A stretch of DNA of 61,291 nt. Source: Enterobacter quasihormaechei (GTDB taxonomy: Bacteria > Pseudomonadota > Gammaproteobacteria > Enterobacterales > Enterobacteriaceae). The stretch spans positions 1-61,291 of the forward strand of contig NZ_SJON01000022.1 of the NCBI RefSeq assembly GCF_004331385.1. The letters run 5' to 3'. Below the pieces are notes generated by a model. That model was not told the DNA's origin. It did no database searches and worked only from the letters and a program-made list of their open reading frames with translations. Positions 26,404-36,023 of this stretch are shown here, in pieces; position 1 is the stretch's first letter, and the number at the start of each line of letters is the position of its first letter. Both the position numbers and the translations under genes were made by a program.

Positions 26404-28311
26404 TTATTTGTTGAGCAGCGCCAGCACTTCTTCAACGCTGGTGGTATTAGCCAGACGCTCAATGACCGTTTCATCATCCAGGGCGTTGGTCAGGCTGGTA
26501 ATCACCTGAATGTGCTCGTTGTTGCGAGCGGCGATACCAATCACCAGACGGGCGATGTCGTCTTCTTCTTCACCGAAGCGCACGCCGTCAGGATACTGAC
26601 AGAACACCACGCCGGTTTTCAGCACGCGGTCTTTCGCTTCAACCGTACCGTGCGGAACCGCGATGGATTCACCCAGGTAGGTTGGCGTCAGCTTTTCACG
26701 CTCCAGCATCGCGTCAACGTATTCAGGCTGAACGTAGCCACCTTTCACCAGCTGCTCACCGGCGAAGCGAATCGCCTCTTCTTTATTGGTCGCGGTGCGG
26801 CCGAGGAAGATGTTTTCCGCGCCCAGTCTGAACAGATGCGCGTTGCTCTCGTCAAAGCTGTCTTGCAGGCTGGAACGCACCTTCACTTCGTTATCTTCAT
26901 GGCGCTGGGCCGCAACCAGACGTTCGGTCAGGCTGGTGTACAGGCCGCTGTCCAGGAAGTTGGTCAGGGAAATGTGCTGCGCCTGCGGCACCTGACGCAT
27001 AGCGCGCTCGGTCAGATCGCGGTGCGTGATCACCAGGTCAACGTCCGGCGGCAGGTTGTTAATCGCGCTGTTGGTCACGGAGATGTTGGTCAGACCCGCA
27101 TCCTGCACTTTCTTACGCAGCACGCCGGCACCCATTGCGCTGGAACCCATACCGGCGTCGCAGGCAACGATGATTTTACGCACGTGGCTCAGGTCGTTAG
27201 AGACATCGCCAGCCGCCAGCGGCGTAGCGCCTTTGGATTCAGCCTTCATGTCGTGCATACGGCGGGTTGCCGCTTCGATATCGTCGTCTTCCTTCACCTT
27301 GCTGGTTTTCAGCAGGATAGCGGATGCCACGAAGGAGACCGCCATGGCCGCACAGATTGCCGCGATGTTTGCAAAGTAAGCGCCTTTCGGCGTCATCGCC
27401 AGCACCGCCAGGATAGAGCCCGGAGAAGCAGGGGACACCAGACCGCCGCCCAGCACGCTCAGGGTGAACACGCCGGTCATACCGCCGAGGATAACGGCCA
27501 GGATCAGACGCGGGTTCATCAGCACGTACGGGAAGTAAATTTCGTGGATACCGCCCAGGAAGTGGATGATAGCCGCGCCGCCAGCAGACTGTTTCGCGCT
27601 GCCGCGACCGAAGAACATGTACGCCAGCAGAACGCCCATGCCCGGACCCGGGTTGGCTTCAATCAGGAAGAAGATGGACTTGCCGAGATCGTGAGACTGC
27701 TGAATACCCAGCGGGGAGAAGATACCGTGGTTGATGGCGTTGTTAAGGAACAGGATTTTCGCCGGTTCAACGAAGATAGACGCCAGCGGCAGCATGTCGT
27801 GCGCCACCATGAAGTTAACGCCCGCCGCCAGCAGTTTGGACAGCACTTCAACCGCCGGACCAATGCCGAGGAACGCCAGAATCGCGAGGATCATCCCGAT
27901 GATGCCCGCGGAGAAGTTGTTCACCAGCATTTCGAAGCCGGACTTGATCTTGCCATCAACCCAGACGTCGAATTTCTTAATCGCCCAGCCGCCCAGAGGA
28001 CCGGCAATCATCGCACCGAGGAACATCGGCATATCCGCACCGACGATCACGCCCATGGTTGTGATGGCACCCACGACGCCACCGCGGTCACCGCCCACCA
28101 GACGACCACCGGTATAACCGATGAGCAGCGGCAGCAGGTATGTGATCATTGGGCCAACAAGTTTCGCCAGCGTTTCGTTAGGCAACCACCCTGTCGGAAT
28201 AAACAATGCGGTGATAATACCCCACGCGATAAACGCGCCGATATTTGGCATCACCATGTTGCTGAGGAAACGACCAAAGCTTTGCACTTTGATCTTGAAA
28301 TCGGATGACAT
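26404..28311 (-). CDS. mtlA: Mannitol-specific PTS enzyme IICBA (MtlA)
   Basis: A 635-aa fused phosphotransferase permease that imports mannitol and phosphorylates it. Domains in order: IIC membrane part (about 1-335, with GGIHE at 253-257), IIB (about 378-470) with the phosphocysteine Cys384 in ACDAGMGSSAMG, and IIA (about 490-635) with the phosphohistidine His554 in AVPHGTVEAK. Numbering matches E. coli MtlA at both active sites. It is the first gene of mtlADR, transcribed leftwards from a region with four CRP sites, as expected for a sugar under catabolite control. Confidence 0.98.
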   Translation of the reverse strand: MSSDFKIKVQSFGRFLSNMVMPNIGAFIAWGIITALFIPTGWLPNETLAKLVGPMITYLLPLLIGYTGGRLVGGDRGGVVGAITTMGVIVGADMPMFLGAMIAGPLGGWAIKKFDVWVDGKIKSGFEMLVNNFSAGIIGMILAILAFLGIGPAVEVLSKLLAAGVNFMVAHDMLPLASIFVEPAKILFLNNAINHGIFSPLGIQQSHDLGKSIFFLIEANPGPGMGVLLAYMFFGRGSAKQSAGGAAIIHFLGGIHEIYFPYVLMNPRLILAVILGGMTGVFTLSVLGGGLVSPASPGSILAVLAMTPKGAYFANIAAICAAMAVSFVASAILLKTSKVKEDDDIEAATRRMHDMKAESKGATPLAAGDVSNDLSHVRKIIVACDAGMGSSAMGAGVLRKKVQDAGLTNISVTNSAINNLPPDVDLVITHRDLTERAMRQVPQAQHISLTNFLDSGLYTSLTERLVAAQRHEDNEVKVRSSLQDSFDESNAHLFRLGAENIFLGRTATNKEEAIRFAGEQLVKGGYVQPEYVDAMLEREKLTPTYLGESIAVPHGTVEAKDRVLKTGVVFCQYPDGVRFGEEEDDIARLVIGIAARNNEHIQVITSLTNALDDETVIERLANTTSVEEVLALLNK

Positions 28312-28453
28312 AAAACACCCCTTCTTATGTTTACGCTTAGGCTTATGGCCCGAGGTTTATCGTTAATGTGCGGCGGCAGAGGTAGCCGGGCCCTGTTCTG
28401 ATGCTGTGAAATCTGGCACTGAATCGTTCAACTGTCCAGACAGCGAAATTTTG

Positions 28454-28469
28454 TGTGATCGCAGTCACG
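28454..28469. promoter_or_regulatory. CRP site 1 upstream of mtlA
   Basis: TGTGA-N6-TCACG, one base off the symmetric consensus. It is the CRP site nearest mtlA; its centre is 44 bases from that of site 2. Confidence 0.75.
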
Positions 28470-28497
28470 TAAATGTAGGGGGTGTGGTGATTAATGA

Positions 28498-28513
28498 AGT
28501 GATGGCGATCACA
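28498..28513. promoter_or_regulatory. CRP site 2 upstream of mtlA
   Basis: AGTGA-N6-TCACA, one mismatch from consensus. Its centre is 73 bases from that of site 3. Confidence 0.75.
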
Positions 28514-28570
28514 TAATGAGTGTGTAAAAAAAATACATCGCGCAAAATTGCGCCAGATTGGCGTGCTTTT

Positions 28571-28586
28571 TGTGATAATAATCACA
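28571..28586. promoter_or_regulatory. CRP site 3 upstream of mtlA
   Basis: TGTGA-N6-TCACA, a perfect match to both half-sites with an AT-rich spacer. Confidence 0.85.
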
Positions 28587-28614
28587 TTTCTAAGTTGGCG
28601 GTTTGTTTCTGGAT

Positions 28615-28630
28615 TGTGATTTGATTCACA
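28615..28630. promoter_or_regulatory. CRP site 4 upstream of mtlA
   Basis: TGTGA-N6-TCACA, again perfect. Its centre is 44 bases from that of site 3, the same spacing as between sites 1 and 2. It is also the one nearest yibF and could serve that promoter. Confidence 0.82.
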
Positions 28631-28747
28631 AAATATTTTTATACGGATTCCTCCCGTATCGCCTGAGGTCAGGAATGCGATACGCATACCTGCCTTTTTT
28701 CACGACGTGATCCATACTGACCTCTTTGTGGGCATTAAGGATAAGCA

Positions 28748-29356
28748 ATGAAACTCATCGGCAGTTATACCAGTCCTTTCGTGCGTAAGATTTCGATTCT
28801 CCTGCTGGAGAAAGGGATTGAATTTGAATTCGTGAATGAACAGCCCTACAACGCTGAGAACGGCGTTGCGCAGTACAACCCGTTGGGTAAAGTTCCGGCG
28901 CTGGTCACGGACGAGGGTGACTACTGGTTTGATTCCCCGATCATTGCGGAATACATCGAGCTGCTTGGCGTTGCGCCAGCCATGCTCCCGGCGGATCCAA
29001 AAGCGGCGCTGGCGGTGAAGCAAATTGAAGCGCTGGCCGATGGCATTATGGACGCAGCGTTAACGTCCGTGCGCGAGCAGGCGAGGCCCGCCGCACAGCA
29101 GTCAGAGGATGAACTGCTGCGTCAGCGAGAAAAAATCAGCCGCAGCCTGGATAGGTGTGAACAGCTGATCCGCGACGGTAAAATCCAAAGCGATAGCCTG
29201 AATCTGGCGACGATCGCCATCGCCTGCGCCATTGGCTACCTCAATTTCCGCCGGGTCTCGCCTGGGTGGTGCGTGGATCGCCCGCTGCTGGTTAAGCTGG
29301 CGGAGACGCTCTTCCAGCGCGAAAGTTTTGCCCGCACCGAACCACCAAAGGCTTGA
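28748..29356 (+). CDS. yibF: Glutathione S-transferase family protein YibF
   Basis: A 202-aa protein with a thioredoxin-like N-terminal domain (about 1-80, opening with SYTSPFVRK, where the Ser/Thr region replaces the catalytic Tyr of other classes) and an all-helical C-terminal domain. It matches E. coli YibF, which binds glutathione but whose physiological substrate is not known. It lies upstream of selA on the same strand, as in E. coli, with about 100 bases between them that contain a short palindromic repeat. Confidence 0.93.
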   Translation: MKLIGSYTSPFVRKISILLLEKGIEFEFVNEQPYNAENGVAQYNPLGKVPALVTDEGDYWFDSPIIAEYIELLGVAPAMLPADPKAALAVKQIEALADGIMDAALTSVREQARPAAQQSEDELLRQREKISRSLDRCEQLIRDGKIQSDSLNLATIAIACAIGYLNFRRVSPGWCVDRPLLVKLAETLFQRESFARTEPPKA

Positions 29357-29411
29357 TGCGGGTTATAACACTTCCCGGCAGGAGGCGGTACAATCCCCCC
29401 ACATGTTAACT

Positions 29412-29432
29412 CCCTCTCCCGTCGGGAGGGGG
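29412..29432. repeat. REP-like palindrome between yibF and selA
   Basis: ccctctccc and gggaggggg around a GTC loop pair with one mismatch. It is a short member of the same family as the repeats at 26331-26392 and 35357-35376. Confidence 0.6.
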
Positions 29433-29459
29433 GAAGATATTTACTCGCCAGGCGCATTC

Positions 29460-30845
29460 ATGACTACTCATCATTCCCTCTACAGCCAGATCCCCGCAAC
29501 CGATCGTCTGCTTCGTGACCCGCGCATAGCCGCGGTGCTGGCGCAGTTTGGCCATACTGCAACGGTCGACATGCTACGCCAGCTTCAGGATGACGCGCGC
29601 CGTCATATTCAGGCTGAGAACGCGCTTCCTGGCTGGTGCATGGCGTGGGAGCAGGAAGTTAAACGGAGGCTGAATGAGCGCGCGCAAAGCGCGTTGCGCC
29701 CGGTCATTAACCTGACGGGCACGGTTCTGCACACCAATCTGGGCCGTGCACAACAGGCAGAAGAGGCGATACAGGCCGTCACCCGGGCCATGCGCTCGCC
29801 GGTGACGCTGGAGTACGATCTGGACGGTGCCGGGCGCGGGCATCGAGATCGCGCGCTGGCCGATCTGCTGTGCCAGATCACCGGCGCGCAAGATGCCTGC
29901 ATTGTGAATAACAACGCGGCGGCGGTGCTGTTGATGCTGGCGGCTACCGCGAGCGGGAAAGAGGTTGTCGTCTCTCGCGGCGAGCTGGTGGAAATCGGCG
30001 GGGCATTTCGAATTCCGGATGTCATGCGCCAGGCGGGGTGCACGCTGCATGAAGTGGGCACAACCAACCGTACCCATGCGAAAGATTATCGCGCGGCGGT
30101 GAATGAAAACACCGCGCTGCTGATGAAAGTGCATACCAGCAATTACCATATCGAGGGGTTCACCAAAACGGTGGATGAAGCCGAGCTGGCTGCCATTGGG
30201 CGCGAGCTTAACTTGCCGGTGATCGCCGATCTCGGCAGCGGGTCGCTGGTGGATATGCGCCAGTACGGTCTGCCGAAAGAGCCGATGGTGCAGGAAATGG
30301 TTGCCGCGGGCGTAAGCCTGGTCAGTTTCTCTGGCGATAAACTGCTGGGCGGGCCGCAGGCGGGGATTATCGTCGGCAGGCGCGAGCTGATTGCGCAGCT
30401 ACAGCAACATCCGCTGAAGCGCGCCCTGCGTGCTGATAAAATGACGCTGGCCGCGCTGGAAGCCACGCTGCGGCTCTATCTTCACCCGGAGAAACTGGCT
30501 GACCGCCTGCCCACGTTGCGTTTGCTAAGCCGTAATGCAGCCTCCATCCGCGCGCGGGCGGAAGCGCTACTGCCGCAGGTTGCTCCTCACTACCCTGAAT
30601 TTGATGTTCGTATCGAGTCCTGTCTGTCGCAAATAGGCAGCGGCTCGCTGCCCGTGGACAGATTACCGAGCGAAGCGCTGACGTTCACCCCGCGCGACGG
30701 ACGCGGAAGCCAGCTTGAGGCGCTGTCGGCGCGCTGGCGTGCATTACCGACGCCGGTGATTGGCCGTATCGGTGATGGCCGCATGTGGCTGGATTTACGC
30801 TGTCTGGAAGATGAAGTGCGGTTTCTGGAGATGATGTTGAAATGA
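29460..30845 (+). CDS. selA: L-seryl-tRNA(Sec) selenium transferase SelA
   Basis: A 461-aa PLP enzyme that converts seryl-tRNA(Sec) to selenocysteyl-tRNA(Sec) with selenophosphate; a homodecamer in the bacteria where it is studied. The PLP lysine is Lys294 in [10 protein letters not shown]. The long conserved block from [12 protein letters not shown] (77-88) identifies the family. The start at 29460 gives the E. coli-like N-terminus (MTT..SLYSQ.PA.DRLLRD); a longer frame reaches back into yibF and is not supported. The stop overlaps the selB start by four bases (ATGA). Confidence 0.97.
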   Translation: MTTHHSLYSQIPATDRLLRDPRIAAVLAQFGHTATVDMLRQLQDDARRHIQAENALPGWCMAWEQEVKRRLNERAQSALRPVINLTGTVLHTNLGRAQQAEEAIQAVTRAMRSPVTLEYDLDGAGRGHRDRALADLLCQITGAQDACIVNNNAAAVLLMLAATASGKEVVVSRGELVEIGGAFRIPDVMRQAGCTLHEVGTTNRTHAKDYRAAVNENTALLMKVHTSNYHIEGFTKTVDEAELAAIGRELNLPVIADLGSGSLVDMRQYGLPKEPMVQEMVAAGVSLVSFSGDKLLGGPQAGIIVGRRELIAQLQQHPLKRALRADKMTLAALEATLRLYLHPEKLADRLPTLRLLSRNAASIRARAEALLPQVAPHYPEFDVRIESCLSQIGSGSLPVDRLPSEALTFTPRDGRGSQLEALSARWRALPTPVIGRIGDGRMWLDLRCLEDEVRFLEMMLK

Positions 30846-32680
30846 TTATTGCCACCGCCGGTCACGTAGACCACGGCAAAACCACGTTATTGCAGGCCAT
30901 TACGGGCGTAAATGCCGATCGCCTGCCGGAAGAGAAAAAGCGCGGCATGACCATTGACCTGGGATACGCCTACTGGCCGCTGCCCGATGGTCGCGTGCTG
31001 GGCTTTATCGACGTGCCCGGCCACGAGAAGTTTCTGTCCAATATGCTCGCGGGCGTGGGCGGTATCGATCACGCTCTGCTGGTGGTCGCGTGCGATGACG
31101 GGGTGATGGCGCAAACGCGCGAGCATCTGGCGATCCTGCAACTGACGGGCAGCCCGCAGCTGACCGTTGCCCTCACCAAAGCGGACCGTGTGGATGAGGC
31201 GCGTATCGACGAGGTGCGTAAAGAGGTGCTGGCGACGCTCGATGAATACGGTTTTAAGGATGCGTCACTGTTTGTCACCGTGGCGACAGAAGGCCGCGGT
31301 ATCGACGCCCTTCGCGATCATTTGCAGCAGATCCCGTCTCGTGAGCATGCCAGCCATCACCGTTTCCGTCTGGCGATCGACAGGGCGTTCACCGTGAAAG
31401 GTGCTGGGCTGGTGGTGACCGGCACCGCGCTGAGCGGCGAAGTGAACGTGGGCGATACCCTGTGGCTAACGGGCGTAAATAAACCGATGCGCGTGCGCGG
31501 ACTTCACGCGCAAAACCAGCCGGTGGAACGGGCCCATGCCGGGCAGCGTATCGCCCTGAATGTTGCCGGGGATGCCGGAAAAGAGCAGCTCAACCGTGGT
31601 GACTGGCTGATGGCTGACGCGCCGCCAGAACCTTGCGGGCGGGCGATCGTCTCTCTCCAGACCCACACGCCGCTGACCCAGTGGCAGCCGCTGCACATTC
31701 ACCACGCGGCCAGCCATATCACCGGGCGCGTGTCGCTGCTGGAAAACGATCTTGCCGAGCTGGTGTTCGACTCCCCGCTCTGGCTGGCGGATAACGACCG
31801 CCTGGTCCTGCGCGATATTTCGGCGCGGGAAACGCTGGCGGGCGCGCGCGTGGTCATGCTTAATCCGCCCCGTCGCGGCAAGCGTAAGCCCGAGTATTTA
31901 CAGTGGCTGGGCGCGCTGGCGAAGGCCCGCGATGATAAGTCTGCGTTAGATATCCACCTTGAACGTGGTGCGGTGGATCTGGCTGCGTTCGCCTGGGCGC
32001 GCCAGCTCAGCGGCGAAGGATTGCGGCTTCTGACGCAGGAGCCAGGTTTTATTCAGGCCGGTAACAGCCTGCTGAACGCGCCGGTGGCGGCGCGCTGGCA
32101 GCGTAAGGTGCTGAGCACGCTGGCCACCTACCATGAACAGCATCAGGATGAGCCAGGCCCGGGCCGTGAGCGTCTGCGGCGCATGGCGTTGCCGATGGAA
32201 GACGACGCGCTGGTGCTGCTGCTGATTGAAAACATGCGCGCCAGCGGCGCGATCGCAAGCCATCACGGCTGGCTGCACCTGCCGGAACACAAGGCGGGTT
32301 TTACCGCCGAGCAGGACGCGGTCTGGCAAAAGGTGGCGACGCTGTTTGGCGATGAACCGTGGTGGGTACGCGATCTGGCGCGTGAAACCCATACTGATGA
32401 GCAGCTAATGCGTCAGGTACTGCGCCATGCGGCCCAGCAGGGCATGATTGTGGCGATCGTGAAAGATCGTTATTACCGCAACGATCGGATCGTGGCGTTT
32501 GCGAACCTGATCCGTGAGCTGGATCATGCGCGCGGATCGACCTGCGCCGCCGACTTCCGCGATCGGCTGAACGTGGGACGCAAGCTGGCGATTCAGATCC
32601 TGGAGTACTTCAACCGCATCGGGTTTACGCGTCGTCGCGGCAATGACCATGTGCTCCGCGACGCGCAGTTATTTCCGTAA
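30842..32680 (+). CDS. selB: Selenocysteine-specific elongation factor SelB
   Basis: A 612-aa translational GTPase that carries selenocysteyl-tRNA to UGA codons marked by a SECIS hairpin. The G domain shows G1 GHVDHGKTT (7-15) and G3 DVPGHEKF near residue 58; domains 2 and 3 are EF-Tu-like. The C-terminal part (about 375-612) consists of winged-helix repeats that bind the SECIS RNA. Coupled to selA by a four-base overlap. Only three bases separate its stop from that of the convergent ROK kinase gene. No selenoprotein gene is in this window; in this family formate dehydrogenases are the usual clients. Confidence 0.97.
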   Translation: MIIATAGHVDHGKTTLLQAITGVNADRLPEEKKRGMTIDLGYAYWPLPDGRVLGFIDVPGHEKFLSNMLAGVGGIDHALLVVACDDGVMAQTREHLAILQLTGSPQLTVALTKADRVDEARIDEVRKEVLATLDEYGFKDASLFVTVATEGRGIDALRDHLQQIPSREHASHHRFRLAIDRAFTVKGAGLVVTGTALSGEVNVGDTLWLTGVNKPMRVRGLHAQNQPVERAHAGQRIALNVAGDAGKEQLNRGDWLMADAPPEPCGRAIVSLQTHTPLTQWQPLHIHHAASHITGRVSLLENDLAELVFDSPLWLADNDRLVLRDISARETLAGARVVMLNPPRRGKRKPEYLQWLGALAKARDDKSALDIHLERGAVDLAAFAWARQLSGEGLRLLTQEPGFIQAGNSLLNAPVAARWQRKVLSTLATYHEQHQDEPGPGRERLRRMALPMEDDALVLLLIENMRASGAIASHHGWLHLPEHKAGFTAEQDAVWQKVATLFGDEPWWVRDLARETHTDEQLMRQVLRHAAQQGMIVAIVKDRYYRNDRIVAFANLIRELDHARGSTCAADFRDRLNVGRKLAIQILEYFNRIGFTRRRGNDHVLRDAQLFP

Positions 32681-32683
32681 GCG

Positions 32684-33568
32684 TTAAGCGCTGCGCGCCT
32701 GCTTCTGCTTAGCCAGCCAGACCGCACCCAGCCTTCCCGCCTGGTTGCCCAGCTCGCAGGGAAGGATGGGCACCCGGAGCGCCTCCCACTCCTCGAATCG
32801 CTGTAAGTATTTATCCAGCAGGAGATAAATTTTCTCCTGCTCGCTAATGCCCCCGCCAATCAGCACTGCCTGCGGATCGAACATAGAGATCACGCTGTAG
32901 ATGCCGCGCGACAGACAGTGCGCCCACTCTTCAATGGCCTCGCGCAGATGCACGTCGCTGTCCATGCGTTTAAACAGCTCCTCGCCGTCAGGCATTTCGT
33001 CTTCCGACACGGCCAGCGCGCGGCGGCAGGCTTTCATCAGGCCGCTGGCGGACGCCACTTCATGCATCGGTTCGCCCTCATTGCCCACGGGCAGCACGCC
33101 AAATTCACCCGCCCGATAGTGCGATCCGCGGTAAAGATCGCCCTCCATGACGATACCGCCGCCGATGCCGGTACCGATGGTGATGCAGACGAAATGCTCA
33201 TAGTCCTTGCCCGCGCCCTGCCAGCGCTCGCCCAGCGCCGCGCAGTTGGCATCGTTTTCGATTGTCACGGGGAGATCGGTCAGCTGTGCGAACAGTTCGC
33301 ACAGGTTTTCGCCGTCAAGATAGTCCAGCGCCCCGGCTTTGGCCGCTTCGCCGGTGTGGTGATTGATGTGTCCCGGAAAACTCACGCCAATGCCGGCGAT
33401 CTCGTGCTCCTGGCAGTACTTATCCACCACCGCTTTCCACTTCTCTTTGAAGGTGCTTTCATCGTCCGGCGTATCATATTCATCGGATATCAGTTCTTCG
33501 CCGTTTTCGTTAATTACGCCGTGTTTGATGTGGGTTCCACCCACGTCAAAGCCGATAAATAGCTGCAT
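32684..33568 (-). CDS. ROK-family sugar kinase without the usual zinc motif
   Basis: A 294-aa kinase of the ROK family, with the phosphate loop DVGGT at 8-12, the catalytic Asp106 in ENDANCAALGE and the GTGIGGG loop at 132-138. Most ROK kinases have E-x-G-H followed by a CxCGxxGC zinc knot. Here the spot reads GEFGVLPVG (154-162) with no His and no cysteines nearby. Some beta-glucoside and related kinases of this kind are known, so a glycoside or hexose kinase is plausible; the substrate cannot be read. Start at 33568 (MQLFIGFDVGG); a few codons upstream are possible. It occupies the place where E. coli K-12 has yiaY between selB and aldB. Confidence 0.85.
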   Translation of the reverse strand: MQLFIGFDVGGTHIKHGVINENGEELISDEYDTPDDESTFKEKWKAVVDKYCQEHEIAGIGVSFPGHINHHTGEAAKAGALDYLDGENLCELFAQLTDLPVTIENDANCAALGERWQGAGKDYEHFVCITIGTGIGGGIVMEGDLYRGSHYRAGEFGVLPVGNEGEPMHEVASASGLMKACRRALAVSEDEMPDGEELFKRMDSDVHLREAIEEWAHCLSRGIYSVISMFDPQAVLIGGGISEQEKIYLLLDKYLQRFEEWEALRVPILPCELGNQAGRLGAVWLAKQKQARSA

Positions 33569-33734
33569 TGCATCGTTCCTCATGTGCCCCTGAACTATTA
33601 AGTATGGCTCCGGCGGCAGAAACGAAACGTAAAGTACGGTAATCCGTGATGCGGCTCGTAAACCCGCTACCCGCTGGCGAGAAAATCACCAGCCGGAACT
33701 ACCCTTGTTGTACACCTACTGCAAGGAGACGGTC

Positions 33735-35246
33735 ATGACAAACAATCCTCCCTCATCGCGTATCCAGCCTGGCGAGTATGGTTTTCCCCTTAAGCTCAAG
33801 CCCCGCTATGACAACTTTATCGGTGGCGACTGGGTGGCACCCGTCGACGGTGAATACTATTCCAACCTGACGCCCGTCACCGGCCAGCCGTTATGTGAAA
33901 TTGCCAGTTCGGGCAAGCGGGATATTGATTTAGCGCTGGATGCGGCACATAAGGTGAAGGATAACTGGGGACAGACCTCCGTGCAGGACAGGGCGGCCAT
34001 TTTGTTCAAAATCGCTGACCGGATGGAGCAGAATCTGGAGCTGCTGGCAACGGCAGAAACGTGGGACAACGGCAAGCCGATCCGCGAAACCATGGCGGCA
34101 GACGTCCCGCTGGCGATTGACCATTTCCGCTATTTTGCCTCCTGCATTCGTGCTCAGGAGGGTGGGATCAGCGAGGTCGACAGCGACACCGTGGCGTATC
34201 ACTTCCACGAGCCGCTGGGCGTGGTGGGGCAAATCATTCCCTGGAACTTTCCGCTGCTGATGGCGAGCTGGAAAATGGCCCCCGCGCTGGCGGCGGGCAA
34301 CTGCGTTGTGCTGAAACCCGCGCGCTTAACCCCGCTTTCGGTGCTGCTGCTGATGGAGGTGATTGGCGATCTGTTGCCGCCGGGCGTCATTAACGTGGTC
34401 AACGGAGCTGGGGGCGAGATTGGGGAGTATCTTGCCACCTCAAAACGTATCGCCAAAGTGGCGTTCACCGGCTCAACGGAAGTGGGTCAGCAGATTATGC
34501 AGTACGCGACCCAGAACATCATTCCGGTCACGCTCGAGCTGGGCGGCAAATCGCCGAACATCTTCTTTGCCGACGTAATGGATGAAGAAGATGCCTTCTT
34601 CGACAAAGCGCTGGAAGGGTTTGCGCTGTTCGCGTTCAACCAGGGTGAAGTCTGTACCTGTCCGAGCCGCGCGCTGGTGCAGGAATCCATTTATGAGCGC
34701 TTTATGGAGCGGGCGATCCGGCGCGTGGAGTCGATCCGCAGCGGTAACCCGCTGGATAACGTCACCCAGATGGGGGCACAGGTATCGCATGGCCAGCTGG
34801 AAACCATCCTCAACTATATCGATATCGGTAAAAAAGAGGGGGCCGATGTGCTGACCGGCGGTCGCCGTAAGGTGCTGGGCGGCGATTTACAGGAGGGCTA
34901 CTACCTTGAGCCGACCATCCTGTTCGGTCAGAACAACATGCGTGTATTCCAGGAGGAAATTTTTGGGCCGGTGCTGGCGGTCACGACGTTTAAAACCATG
35001 GACGAGGCGCTGGAGCTCGCCAACGACACGCAGTATGGCCTGGGGGCGGGCGTCTGGAGCCGTAACGGTAATCTGGCCTATAAAATGGGCCGCGGCATTC
35101 AGGCCGGTCGCGTGTGGACCAACTGCTATCACGCCTATCCAGCTCATGCGGCGTTTGGCGGCTACAAGCAGTCGGGCATCGGGCGTGAAACCCATAAGAT
35201 GATGCTGGAGCACTACCAGCAAACGAAATGTCTGTTGGTCAGCTAC
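33735..35246 (+). CDS. aldB: Aldehyde dehydrogenase AldB (N- and C-terminal frame to 35273)
   Basis: The coding region continues to the stop at 35271-35273; this entry gives the body of the gene and the next one gives the full span. Confidence 0.1.
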
Positions 35247-35273
35247 TCCGAAAAACCGCTGGGGCTGTTTTAA
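33735..35273 (+). CDS. aldB: Aldehyde dehydrogenase AldB
   Basis: A 512-aa NAD(P)-dependent aldehyde dehydrogenase. The catalytic Cys307 lies in [11 protein letters not shown] and the general base Glu268 in LELGGKSPN; the NAD-binding motif FTGSTEVG is at 244-251. The sequence is almost collinear with E. coli AldB (same length), an NADP-linked enzyme that acts on acetaldehyde and other short aldehydes and is induced in stationary phase by RpoS. Start at 33735, preceded by aaggagac. It diverges from the ROK kinase, with about 165 bases between, and is followed by a cluster of palindromes. Confidence 0.96.
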   Translation: MTNNPPSSRIQPGEYGFPLKLKPRYDNFIGGDWVAPVDGEYYSNLTPVTGQPLCEIASSGKRDIDLALDAAHKVKDNWGQTSVQDRAAILFKIADRMEQNLELLATAETWDNGKPIRETMAADVPLAIDHFRYFASCIRAQEGGISEVDSDTVAYHFHEPLGVVGQIIPWNFPLLMASWKMAPALAAGNCVVLKPARLTPLSVLLLMEVIGDLLPPGVINVVNGAGGEIGEYLATSKRIAKVAFTGSTEVGQQIMQYATQNIIPVTLELGGKSPNIFFADVMDEEDAFFDKALEGFALFAFNQGEVCTCPSRALVQESIYERFMERAIRRVESIRSGNPLDNVTQMGAQVSHGQLETILNYIDIGKKEGADVLTGGRRKVLGGDLQEGYYLEPTILFGQNNMRVFQEEIFGPVLAVTTFKTMDEALELANDTQYGLGAGVWSRNGNLAYKMGRGIQAGRVWTNCYHAYPAHAAFGGYKQSGIGRETHKMMLEHYQQTKCLLVSYSEKPLGLF

Positions 35274-35277
35274 ACTT

Positions 35278-35310
35278 CCGGCTCAGGCCGTCCTGAGCGG
35301 CCTGAGCCGG
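35278..35310 (+). terminator. Long palindrome after aldB
   Basis: A 12-bp perfect stem (ccggctcaggcc / ggcctgagccgg) with a nine-base loop begins five bases after the aldB stop. The T-run is poor, but the position and strength suggest a 3' end or terminator structure. Confidence 0.6.
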
Positions 35311-35317
35311 GTTAAAG

Positions 35318-35388
35318 CCGGGTGGCGGCTTCGCCTTACCCGGCCTACTTTTTACACCCTCTCCCGTGGGAGAGGGTTGGGGTGAGGG
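35318..35388. repeat. REP/BIME cluster between aldB and ysaA
   Basis: A REP-like palindrome (gccgggt ... acccggc, 35318-35344) is followed by a ctctccc-type element (ccctctccc / gggagaggg at 35357-35376) and a ggggtgagg tail. The second part is the same repeat family seen between mtlA and mtlD. Confidence 0.75.
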
Positions 35389-35560
35389 CAACAGGCCGCA
35401 GTTAATCAGCCTTCATCCACACATATCCGCATTTACCCTAAGCTAAAAGTATCCGCGCCCGCTCTTTGACCCACAGCATCCTTAACGATTCGCACGCAAG
35501 GTATGATGCGCTAACGATAATTCAACGGAACTGACTTTTAACCTGCGCGAGGCGTTATCC

Positions 35561-36016
35561 ATGAACCGATTTATCATGGCGGATCCTGAAAAATGCATCG
35601 GATGCCGCACCTGCGAGGTGGCTTGCATGATGTCGCATGAAAGCACCGCCGTGCCAGACGCGTTTACGTCGCGGATCCGGGTGGTTAAAGGGAACGCTTT
35701 CACCACGGCTGTAGGTTGTCATCAGTGTGAAGATGCGCCCTGCGCCAATGTCTGCCCGACGCAGGCCATTCGCCGCGCTGCGGGAGCGTGGCTCGTTGAG
35801 CAATCGCGCTGTATCGGCTGCAAAAGCTGTATGGTGGCGTGCCCGTTCGGGGCAATGCAGGTTCGGGTCGTGGAAGGTCGCGTTCAGGCGCTGAAATGTG
35901 ATTTGTGCGCGCATCGCGAGGGTGGGCCAGCCTGCGTTGAAGCCTGTCCTACCCACGCGCTGCGCTGCATCGATCCCGCCAGATTACGCGCGGAACGGGT
36001 GCGTAATCTGGCCTGA
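35561..36016 (+). CDS. ysaA: 4Fe-4S ferredoxin-type electron-transfer protein YsaA
   Basis: A 151-aa iron-sulfur protein with cysteine groups for four [4Fe-4S] clusters: CIGCRTCEVAC (about 12-22), CHQCEDAPCANVCP (about 54-67), CIGCKSCMVACP (about 86-97) and the later CDLC...CVEACP. It belongs to the HydN/HycB-type electron carriers and matches E. coli YsaA, whose redox partner is not known. It is convergent with avtA, eight bases away. In E. coli K-12 many genes lie between ysaA and aldB; here they are near neighbours. Confidence 0.9.
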   Translation: MNRFIMADPEKCIGCRTCEVACMMSHESTAVPDAFTSRIRVVKGNAFTTAVGCHQCEDAPCANVCPTQAIRRAAGAWLVEQSRCIGCKSCMVACPFGAMQVRVVEGRVQALKCDLCAHREGGPACVEACPTHALRCIDPARLRAERVRNLA

Positions 36017-36023
36017 GGTCTTA

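Larger units (their letters stand above)
28312..28747. other. mtlA-yibF divergent control region
   Basis: About 435 bases without a gene. It carries four good CRP sites (listed separately) and AT-rich stretches between them. E. coli mtlA has an unusual control region with several CRP sites, and this arrangement fits. The yibF promoter should lie near 28690-28730 but is not distinct. Confidence 0.7.

Noticed and set aside
26512..28308. A 598-codon plus-strand frame opposite mtlA
   Set aside because: mtlA is complete with both phosphorylation sites. The opposite frame is very rich in His, Gln and Arg and resembles no protein I know.
29460..32680. A selenoprotein or SECIS element near selAB
   Set aside because: No gene here shows an in-frame UGA in a place where a homologue has selenocysteine. 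The selenoprotein clients are presumably elsewhere.
33735..35246. A shorter duplicate entry for aldB in the feature list
   Set aside because: The gene runs to the stop at 35273. The low-confidence shorter entry (0.1) should be ignored in favour of 33735-35273.
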